In this document: positions 16,688 through 23,110 of the stretch, piece by piece | Layout of the letters: every line of letters begins with the position of its first letter | How positions within the stretch are numbered: the first letter of the stretch is position 1 | Assembly: GCA_038106885.1 (NCBI GenBank) | Contig: JAYNFX010000024.1 | Coordinates: forward strand, 1-23,110 | Reading direction: 5' to 3' | DNA from: UBA3537 sp038106885 | Lineage (GTDB): Bacteria > Bacteroidota > Bacteroidia > Flavobacteriales > Flavobacteriaceae | Length of the DNA stretch: 23,110 nt | The notes under the pieces: generated by a model | What the model saw: the letters and a program-made list of their open reading frames with translations, nothing else | What the model was told of the DNA's origin: nothing | Database searches by the model: none | Made by a program: the position numbers and the translations under genes

Positions 16688-19600
16688 ATGACAAAAAAAT
16701 ACTTAATTTCAATATTAATACTTCCTATTTATTCATTTTGTTTTGGTCAATTTGTAGAAATAGAAAACTATTCTGTAAATACATTTGGTCAAGTTCAACT
16801 TTCAATTCAAGGTCAAGAAGGAAAATATTATATTTTACATGCTCAACACAATGATAATTTTAACTGGGCAACCTCATTAACAATCGGAGTTGATGGCACA
16901 ATGATTATTTCTGAATCAGCTGGTGCTTATCCTTTAGAATACTACTCCATTACCGAGCACGATATTGATAATCCTGACGATTATGATGGAGATGGAATAG
17001 ATGATATTACAGAGTTTAACAACATGCCTACTGATGCTCCATTTAATAAAGCTTATGCAATTGATATTGTTGATGGGTCAACTTCTATTCCTGACGAAGA
17101 AACTTTTATGCAATTAGCTACTGTTAATAATGTTGGTTGGGCACCGTTTCTTGACGACCAATTATATGTTAAGTTCGGAATATTAGACTTGGATACTGAC
17201 GAACCTAAAGTGTATTTCATCAACAGTAACACCTATACAATTCATGCAAGTTTTTGGAACGGTATTGATGCTACTGTTTCTGGTGATGATGGTTCTGGTG
17301 AAATTGTTTTCAACCCTAATGATATCTTGCCAAGTGGAGTAATTGGTACTTACTCATTTAATTTTTCTTTTGGCAATGCATATGATTTTGAAAAAACACA
17401 AAGAGCTTACGAATTTTTAGTAGCTAATATGCCATTTCTTCAAAACAACATGAATCACTTTATTGGTCAAAATGATGAGGATGATCATTTGAATAATTAT
17501 GCAGATGAATTTGAAGGATCTAGAATTGAAGTAGTTTTAGAAACAGATGTTTTTGCTGAAGTAAATTATATTCCTCTTCATCTGGCAGAAGGATATGGTT
17601 TTTTTAAACATATGGAAGATTTAAATGAAACACCAGGAAGTAGAGATATTGTACTTTATGACGCTTTACCAAATTCTTTGCCTAGAGTTGGAGGAATTAT
17701 AACTTCAGTTGTTCAAACTCCTCTGTCACACGTTAATTTAAGAGCAATTCAAGATAATGTTCCCAATGCATATATTGCAGATCCGTTATCCAACGACGCA
17801 ATAGCTAGCTTATTAAACGGATATATATACTACAAGGTAGAAAGTGATCAATACGAAATAAGAGAAGCTACCCTAGCTGAAGTTAATGATTGGTATGAAG
17901 ACTTGAGACCAACAGAAACTCAAATTCCAATCAGGGATCTTAGCATTACTGAAATCAAGCCATTGGATGATATAACTTTTGAGATGTCCTCTTCATTCGG
18001 AGCAAAATGTTCCAATCTTGCAACAATGAGAACATTTGATTTCCCTGAAGGAACAATCCCAAATGGTTTTGGAATTCCATTTTACTATTATGATGAATTC
18101 ATGCAGTACAATAATTTTTATGAAGAAGCTCAGGTTATTATGGATAATCCAGCATTTCAAAATGATATTAATTTTAGAAATGAACGCCTTGAAGACTTTA
18201 GAAGATCAATCAAAGACGCACCAATGCCTCAATGGATGCTTGATGAACTACAAATTATGCATGATGCCTTTCCTCCAGGAACTCCGGTTCGTGTAAGGTC
18301 CAGCACTAACAATGAAGATTTACCTGGATTTAGTGGAGCTGGCTTATATACTTCTAAAACCCAATACCCTGAAGAAGGACATATCTCAAAATCTGTAAAA
18401 CAAGTTTATGCGAGCATGTGGAATTTTAGAGCTTACGAAGAAAGAGATTTCTACAGAATTGATCATTTTATGGCTGCTATGGGACTGCTATGTCATCCAA
18501 ATTTTCAAGGTGAACAATCCAATGGCGTGGGAATAAGTATAGATCCAATTTACGACACTGAAGATACATTCTATCTAAATACTCAAGTTGGTGAATCATT
18601 GATTACTAATCCTGATCCAAATTCTGTTCCTGAGGAAATTCTTCTATACAGAGACGCTTCTCAAGGTGGAGGTTATTTAGTTTTAAGATTATCGAATTTA
18701 GTTAACCCCGGAGAATTAGTTATGGATCAAATATATCTTGATCAAATGAGAGACTTTTTGACTGTTATTCATGATGAATTTGCAAATCTTTACGATGTTG
18801 TTGGAGCAGAAGGTTTTGGTATGGATATCGAATACAAAGTAACTGCTGAAGATCAATTGGCAATAAAACAAGCTAGGCCTTGGGTTTCATTTTGGGCTGA
18901 TATTAATGGAGATTATGATCTTGGCGTAGAAGCTATTGTTGAACCACTATCGTCTTCTGATTTAGGTACAGATGAAGTTATAACTGTTTCAATTGTAAAC
19001 GATGGTCTATTTGATATGAGTAATTTCGATATCGAACTATTAGTTAATGATCAATTAATTGAAACTCTTAATATTAGCGAAGTTATACAGCCTTTTGAAG
19101 AATTAGAGTTTTCATTTTCGACAACCCAAGATTTTTCTTCTGTAGGAGATTATAATATTACTGTAAATGTAAGTCATGAAAACGATGAATATGAAAATAA
19201 TAATTCTTTAAGTACTATCTTAAGTAAAACTTATGAGTTTGATGGAGAAATTTTAATTGACGAAGCAAATGTAGTATGTGAAGAAGTAATTGAAATAAGC
19301 ACAATAATTATAAATCAAGGAGATACAACAATCACTGATATTGAGGTTGAAAAAATTGTAAATGGAAATTCAATAGGCTCAGAAAGTAAATCAGTAAATA
19401 TTGCATATACTGAGCAGGAATTGATTACTATAAATATCGATCAAAACATTCAAGAATTTAATGAAATTACTCTTAATATAATAAGTATAAATAATCAATC
19501 TGACGAAAACTCTAACAATAATTCTGATACTATAAATTCAGATTTAGAAACTAGTTATGATATTATAACTCTAATAATCAACGCAGATAATTACCCTCAA

Positions 19601-21379
19601 GAAACTTCCTGGAAGCTTTATGATAATGAAACAAATCAAATCATAGCTACAGGAGCTTTGAGTTCAGGAACTGAAGTCTATAGCGAAGATATTTGCGTTA
19701 ATTATGAATCTTGTTTTACTTTAGATGTATTCGATTCTTATGGGGATGGGATCTGTTGTGGTTATGGAGAAGGTAATATTCAAGTTCTTGACGCGTCAGG
19801 AAATTTGATTGTTTTAAACGATGGTGAGTTTGATAATTTTACCCAAGAGGTGTTTTGTCTTGATACTGAGGGATGCAGCATTGCTGCTGATATAATCACA
19901 ACTAATGCAACATCAGTATCTTCAAATGATGGTAGCATTTCAATATATATTAGCTCAGGCATAAGTCCATATCAGTACAGTATTGACGGTGGGGAAACAT
20001 TTTATGATGAAAATAATTTTGAAAATTTATCACCTGGCTCATACGATGTTGTAATTGAGGGAGCTGGAGGACTTTGTTTTTATGAAGAAACTGTTTCTAT
20101 CCAGGCGTGTACTTTTACAGACGTAGAGATAACAGCTTCGGGGGTGCCTTCTGTTACATCTACTGAAGGAAGTATTACTATTATACCAAATTCTGGTACT
20201 GGACCATACCAATATAGTAATGATGGAGGGCAAAATTTCTTTGAAAATAATGTTTTTGAAAATTTACCTTCAGGACTTTATAATGTAGTTGTTACAGACA
20301 GTCAAAACATTTGTCGCTACGAGCAAAGTATAAGAGTGGAAATTGAATCTATTATTATTAATGAATTTAACCACAAATCAAGTGATGATTTTAACACTGA
20401 TGATTGGATTGAGCTGTATAATCCAAAATCTTCAACTGTTGATATTTCAAATTGGGTAATTAAGGACGAAAATGACAATAATAGCTTTGTAATACCTCAA
20501 GGAACACAAATTATTGGTAATGGGTTTTTAGTGATTGTGAAAGATACTAATGATTTCACCACGTTCTATCCTAATATACCTCACATAGGAGAACTAGGTT
20601 TTGGTTTAGGACGTTCTGATGCTATTAGATTATTCAATTCTGAAAGTAAATTAATGGACGAGGTTCACTATAATATTGAAGATGTATCTCCGACTTGCAA
20701 TCATATTTTAAACATGTACGACTCATATGGAGATGGTTGGAACGGAAATGCAGTCACTGTTATTGTTAATGGTGAGATTGTCCTTTCAGAAGCTACTTTT
20801 GATGATGGTGATTTTGATAGTGTAACATTTGAAGCTACAAATGGTGATCCTATTATTTTAGAGTGGGTCGATGGACCATATTCAAGTGAAGTTTCATGGG
20901 AAATTCTCGACGGAAGTGGCGAATTAATTGTATCAGGTGAATGGGGAGACACTCTTGAAAATGATGGGGTTTTAGCTAATTGTCAACCTGAATTTACTTC
21001 AGACTGGCCTACATGTGCTGATGGAACTGGAAATACATTAGAGTTGATTAGTCCAGAGCTGGATAATTCTCAACCACAAAATTGGAATTGTATCAACGAA
21101 AATGGAAGTCCAAATGCAGTTAACAGCCAAGGCTTGTCTATTATAGACGAAAATGAAATTAATATTATAAAAGTTTTTCCAAATCCAGTTGAAAATACTT
21201 TATTTATAAGTGGAAACTCACAATATTATGATATTGAAATTTTTAATTTATTGGGCCAAAAAGTCAATTCTAAATTAAGAAGTAATTCCGTTGACATGAG
21301 TTCATTAGAAGATGGAATATATCTCCTAAAAATTAATGATAATGGAAATGTTTATTCCAAAAAAATTATAAAATTTTAG
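16688..21379 (+). CDS. T9SS-exported glucan-water-dikinase-like protein (phosphohistidine swivel plus PPDK_N ATP-binding domains) with surface-adhesion modules
   Basis: The 1563-residue protein has, in order: a signal peptide (1-20); an unassigned N-terminal region with a calcium-binding TSP3-like DYDGDGIDD (98-106); a phosphohistidine swivel domain with His348 in TPLSHVNLRA; a PPDK_N ATP-binding domain (about 430-735); two CARDB-like domains (about 740-950); a DSYGDG module (about 955-1060); two SprB-like repeats (1063-1220); a lamin-tail domain (from 1222) interrupted by a second DSYGDG module; and a T9SS type A sorting domain (about 1485-1563, FPNP at 1497). ATP-site residues look intact: Lys440 in GAKCSNL, VRVRSS (534-539), NNEDLPGFSGAGLY, Glu715 in DIEYK and QARP (728-731). 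Swivel before ATP domain, LSHVxxRA, GAGLY and a WASxWNxRA-like stretch resemble plant alpha-glucan water dikinases more than PEP synthase. Substrate and extracellular phosphate donor are unknown. A strong terminator follows. Confidence 0.85.
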   Translation: MTKKYLISILILPIYSFCFGQFVEIENYSVNTFGQVQLSIQGQEGKYYILHAQHNDNFNWATSLTIGVDGTMIISESAGAYPLEYYSITEHDIDNPDDYDGDGIDDITEFNNMPTDAPFNKAYAIDIVDGSTSIPDEETFMQLATVNNVGWAPFLDDQLYVKFGILDLDTDEPKVYFINSNTYTIHASFWNGIDATVSGDDGSGEIVFNPNDILPSGVIGTYSFNFSFGNAYDFEKTQRAYEFLVANMPFLQNNMNHFIGQNDEDDHLNNYADEFEGSRIEVVLETDVFAEVNYIPLHLAEGYGFFKHMEDLNETPGSRDIVLYDALPNSLPRVGGIITSVVQTPLSHVNLRAIQDNVPNAYIADPLSNDAIASLLNGYIYYKVESDQYEIREATLAEVNDWYEDLRPTETQIPIRDLSITEIKPLDDITFEMSSSFGAKCSNLATMRTFDFPEGTIPNGFGIPFYYYDEFMQYNNFYEEAQVIMDNPAFQNDINFRNERLEDFRRSIKDAPMPQWMLDELQIMHDAFPPGTPVRVRSSTNNEDLPGFSGAGLYTSKTQYPEEGHISKSVKQVYASMWNFRAYEERDFYRIDHFMAAMGLLCHPNFQGEQSNGVGISIDPIYDTEDTFYLNTQVGESLITNPDPNSVPEEILLYRDASQGGGYLVLRLSNLVNPGELVMDQIYLDQMRDFLTVIHDEFANLYDVVGAEGFGMDIEYKVTAEDQLAIKQARPWVSFWADINGDYDLGVEAIVEPLSSSDLGTDEVITVSIVNDGLFDMSNFDIELLVNDQLIETLNISEVIQPFEELEFSFSTTQDFSSVGDYNITVNVSHENDEYENNNSLSTILSKTYEFDGEILIDEANVVCEEVIEISTIIINQGDTTITDIEVEKIVNGNSIGSESKSVNIAYTEQELITINIDQNIQEFNEITLNIISINNQSDENSNNNSDTINSDLETSYDIITLIINADNYPQETSWKLYDNETNQIIATGALSSGTEVYSEDICVNYESCFTLDVFDSYGDGICCGYGEGNIQVLDASGNLIVLNDGEFDNFTQEVFCLDTEGCSIAADIITTNATSVSSNDGSISIYISSGISPYQYSIDGGETFYDENNFENLSPGSYDVVIEGAGGLCFYEETVSIQACTFTDVEITASGVPSVTSTEGSITIIPNSGTGPYQYSNDGGQNFFENNVFENLPSGLYNVVVTDSQNICRYEQSIRVEIESIIINEFNHKSSDDFNTDDWIELYNPKSSTVDISNWVIKDENDNNSFVIPQGTQIIGNGFLVIVKDTNDFTTFYPNIPHIGELGFGLGRSDAIRLFNSESKLMDEVHYNIEDVSPTCNHILNMYDSYGDGWNGNAVTVIVNGEIVLSEATFDDGDFDSVTFEATNGDPIILEWVDGPYSSEVSWEILDGSGELIVSGEWGDTLENDGVLANCQPEFTSDWPTCADGTGNTLELISPELDNSQPQNWNCINENGSPNAVNSQGLSIIDENEINIIKVFPNPVENTLFISGNSQYYDIEIFNLLGQKVNSKLRSNSVDMSSLEDGIYLLKINDNGNVYSKKIIKF
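19874..20347 (+). repeat. Two tandem SprB-like repeats of about 78 residues inside the dikinase-like protein
   Basis: Repeat 1 begins at Cys1063 and repeat 2 at Cys1141. Both share a DGSISI/EGSITI strand, PYQYSxDGG, NFEN/VFEN followed by LxxGxYxVV, and a closing Cys near (F/R)YE. This is the pattern of SprB-type repeats in flavobacterial surface adhesins. Confidence 0.7.
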
Positions 21380-21394
21380 ATAAATATTTTTAGA

Positions 21395-21423
21395 AAAAAA
21401 AGCGGCTATTAGCCGCTTTTTTT
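21395..21423 (+). terminator. Rho-independent terminator after the dikinase-like gene
   Basis: A 13-bp stem (7 A followed by GCGGCT, loop ATT, then AGCCGC followed by 7 T) lies 16 bases past the stop codon. It closes the phosphatase-dikinase unit before the photolyase gene. Confidence 0.9.
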
Positions 21424-21493
21424 ATTATAAAACTATCTTAAAATAGACTTACTAAGATTTATTATTTCATAATTTTAATTTCTATTTATTCAA

Positions 21494-22954
21494 TTGAAAG
21501 AAAAACAAAAAATAAATATTGTCTGGATAAAGAGAGATCTTAGAACCCAAGATCATTTGCCGATGTATTTAGCAGAGAAGGCTGACATCCCTTACATTAT
21601 AATCTATATTTTTGACTCTGAATTAATAGAGCACCCCGATTCAGGCATTAGACATTTACAATTTATTTATCACTCAATTTTAGATTTGAATAAAAAATTA
21701 AATTATTTCAATAAATCAGTAGAAATTTTCTTTGGCCATTCGTTAGACATTTTTAAATATTTAATAAAAACATACAATATAGTATCTGTTCTTAGCTATC
21801 AGGAGAGTGGAATAAGGAAATCTTGGGATAGAGATAAAATAGTTTTAAGCTTTTTTTCAAAAAAGAAAATAATATGGAGAGAATTCCAAAACAATGGTGT
21901 TGTAAGGGGATTAAGAAATAGAAAAAATTGGGCAAGAAATTGGAATAATTACGTAGAAACTCCAATTATTGTAAACAACTTTAAAAAATGTAATTTAAAA
22001 ACTAGTTTTCATAATTTTAAAATACCAAAAAAATTAAAACAAAAACTTGAAAAATACCCTATAAATTATCAACTGCCAGGTGAGACAAATGCTTGGAGAT
22101 ACTTAAATTCATTTATGACTGAAAGAGGTAAAAACTACCAAAAAAACATATCTAAACCAACCGAAAGCAGGACAAGCTGTAGTAGAATATCTCCTTTTAT
22201 CAGTTGGGGTAACTTAAGTGTTAATCAGGCATATAATTTCATAAAAAATCATTCAAATTTCAAACTACATAAAAGAGCTTTCTCGTCAATGCTCACTCGT
22301 TTACATTGGCATTGTCATTTTATTCAGAAATTTGAGATGGAATGTGATTATGAGACAAAATGTATTAATTCTGGATTTGAATTATTAGAGCATCCTTTCA
22401 ATTCTGACCACTTAAAATCTTGGAAAAGTGGTAAAACAGGTTATCCATTAGTTGACGCATGCATGACAGCTTTAGATCAGACGGGCTGGATAAATTTTAG
22501 AATGCGTGCCTTACTGGTTTCATTTCTTGCTCTAAATTTAGATCAAGATTGGAGAGAAGGAGTTTATCACATGGCTAGACTTTTCTTAGATTATGAACCA
22601 GGAATCCATTATCCACAATTTCAGATGCAAGCTGGGACAACTGGTATAAATACAATAAGACTATATAATCCAATTAAAAACTCAAAGGAACTTGACCCAG
22701 ATGGAGTCTTTATTAAAAAATGGATTCCTGTTCTAAAAAAGGTTCCAAAAAAATACATCCATGAACCATGGAAAATGGGATTAATAGAGCAAAATTTAAG
22801 TGAGGTTAAAATTGGAGAAAACTATCCTTTGCCAATTGTCAATTTGGAAGAAAGTTCAAGAATTGCAAGAAAGAAAGTATGGGGACACAGAAAACATCCT
22901 TTAGTATTAAAAGAAAATAAAAGAATTTTAAAAGTACATGTAAAACCAAAATAA
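21494..22954 (+). CDS. Photolyase/cryptochrome family flavoprotein, TTG start
   Basis: The 486-residue protein has an N-terminal antenna-type Rossmann domain (INIVWIKRDLRTQDH, residues 7-130) and a C-terminal helical FAD-binding domain (about 205-480). The FAD domain contains TGYPLVDACMTALDQTGW, FRMRALLVSF, DWREG (Trp353) and TGINTIRLYNP. Members repair UV-induced pyrimidine dimers using light or act as blue-light receptors. The start is TTG 21494: an in-frame stop (21470-21472) lies just upstream, and the first ATG comes after the conserved WIKRDLR. A gap-free eye alignment to E. coli PhrB places His372 at its Asn378 (flavin N5), Phe376 at Trp382 and His300 at Trp306; only Trp359 is kept (Trp353). 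The protein therefore differs from classical CPD photolyases, although I recall the PGIH(Y/F)PQ signature in other flavobacterial homologues. It is flanked by a terminator upstream. Confidence 0.9.
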   Translation: MKEKQKINIVWIKRDLRTQDHLPMYLAEKADIPYIIIYIFDSELIEHPDSGIRHLQFIYHSILDLNKKLNYFNKSVEIFFGHSLDIFKYLIKTYNIVSVLSYQESGIRKSWDRDKIVLSFFSKKKIIWREFQNNGVVRGLRNRKNWARNWNNYVETPIIVNNFKKCNLKTSFHNFKIPKKLKQKLEKYPINYQLPGETNAWRYLNSFMTERGKNYQKNISKPTESRTSCSRISPFISWGNLSVNQAYNFIKNHSNFKLHKRAFSSMLTRLHWHCHFIQKFEMECDYETKCINSGFELLEHPFNSDHLKSWKSGKTGYPLVDACMTALDQTGWINFRMRALLVSFLALNLDQDWREGVYHMARLFLDYEPGIHYPQFQMQAGTTGINTIRLYNPIKNSKELDPDGVFIKKWIPVLKKVPKKYIHEPWKMGLIEQNLSEVKIGENYPLPIVNLEESSRIARKKVWGHRKHPLVLKENKRILKVHVKPK

Positions 22955-22957
22955 AAA

Positions 22958-22983
22958 AAGCCTTCCGTTTTAAAGGAAAGCTT
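22958..22983 (-). terminator. Rho-independent terminator of the tRNA-Asp transcript
   Basis: A 9-bp stem with one mismatch (AAGCCTTCC against GGAAAGCTT, 8-base loop) lies just past the photolyase stop. On the minus strand it is followed by a run of seven T, on the plus strand by no T run. It therefore suits transcription arriving from the tRNA side rather than from the photolyase. Confidence 0.6.
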
Positions 22984-22988
22984 CTCAC

Positions 22989-23054
22989 TGGTTATCACAA
23001 CCATAGGTAATTAAATTACCTCAACACAACGTTAAATAAACTCTCTAAAGAGTT
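22989..23054 (-). other. Structured trailer of the tRNA-Asp transcript: three consecutive hairpins
   Basis: Three small inverted repeats follow one another: TGGTT/AACCA (22989-23003), GGTAAT/ATTACC (23006-23020) and AACTCT/AGAGTT (23039-23054). They fill the interval between the tRNA 3' end and the terminator at 22958-22983. No open reading frame of note is present. Confidence 0.45.
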
Positions 23055-23059
23055 ATTTG

Positions 23060-23110
23060 CGGTCTGGACGGGACTCGAACCCGCGACCCCCTGCGTGACA
23101 GGCAGGTATT
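23060..23110 (-). tRNA. tRNA-Asp (GTC anticodon), 3' part, cut by the window end
   Basis: On the minus strand the anticodon arm is CCTGC, loop CTGTCAC, GCAGG, giving anticodon GTC. The T arm GCGGG-TTCGAGT-CCCGT and the 3' acceptor strand CCAGACC with discriminator G follow. No CCA is encoded after the discriminator. The 5' acceptor strand and D arm lie beyond the window. Confidence 0.93.

Noticed and set aside
16688..18900. Central-metabolism PEP synthase or pyruvate phosphate dikinase
   Set aside because: The protein has a signal peptide and a T9SS sorting domain, lacks the C-terminal TIM-barrel PEP/pyruvate domain, and has the swivel domain before the ATP domain.
22958..22983. Terminator of the photolyase gene on the plus strand
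   Set aside because: The T run follows the stem only on the minus strand, so it fits the tRNA transcript better.
1..23110. CRISPR arrays, insertion sequences, phage or plasmid genes
   Set aside because: No regularly spaced repeats, transposase or integrase motifs, or terminal inverted repeats were seen; the genes have a uniform AT-rich character.

Overview
The window reads as the chromosome of a marine-type member of the Bacteroidota, most likely class Flavobacteriia. The DNA is strongly AT-rich and Shine-Dalgarno sites are essentially absent. Promoter -7 elements fit the Bacteroidota form TAnnTTTG, two large secreted proteins end in type IX secretion (T9SS) type A sorting domains, and several short lipoprotein leaders are present. 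I cannot name a genus. No stretch of more than 300 bases lacks a gene; the longest gap between genes (6509-6759) holds the amtB control region and the metG terminator. There is no CRISPR array, insertion sequence, phage gene or rRNA. A run of exactly 100 N (13000-13099) is an assembly gap that removes the start of mfd.

Layout. 1-3284 (+): the C-terminal end of a T9SS-exported BNR/sortilin-like protein, overlapped by 4 bases by an M13 metallopeptidase lipoprotein. 3296-8811 (-), in transcription order: metG, amtB, a LacI-family regulator and an exported TPR protein, largely separate units divided by two good terminators and carrying their own -7 elements. 8904-9914 (+): an S66 (LD-carboxypeptidase-type) lipoprotein, convergent with mfd (9925-gap, -). 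13231-16026 (+): a DUF456 membrane protein and an exported M1 aminopeptidase-like protein, ending in a terminator. 16130-21379 (+): a two-gene unit bounded by terminators on both sides, encoding an exported histidine phosphatase and a 1563-residue secreted protein. 21494-22954 (+): a photolyase/cryptochrome-family protein starting at TTG. 23060-23110 (-): the 3' part of tRNA-Asp(GTC), with a structured trailer and a terminator running back toward the photolyase gene.

The most interesting part is 16130-21379. The large protein has a signal peptide, then a phosphohistidine (swivel) motif, then a PPDK_N-type ATP-binding domain, in the order used by plant alpha-glucan water dikinases and with their diagnostic sequence features. 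It then continues into CARDB-like, SprB-like and lamin-tail domains and a T9SS sorting signal. It looks like a dikinase sent to the cell surface, paired with an exported histidine phosphatase. The catalytic residues look intact, yet ATP is not expected outside the cell. Two further points: the photolyase-family protein lacks two of the three classical electron-transfer tryptophans and has His at the flavin-N5 Asn position, and amtB is preceded by a pair of CCCCTAAA-type operators spaced 52 bp apart.
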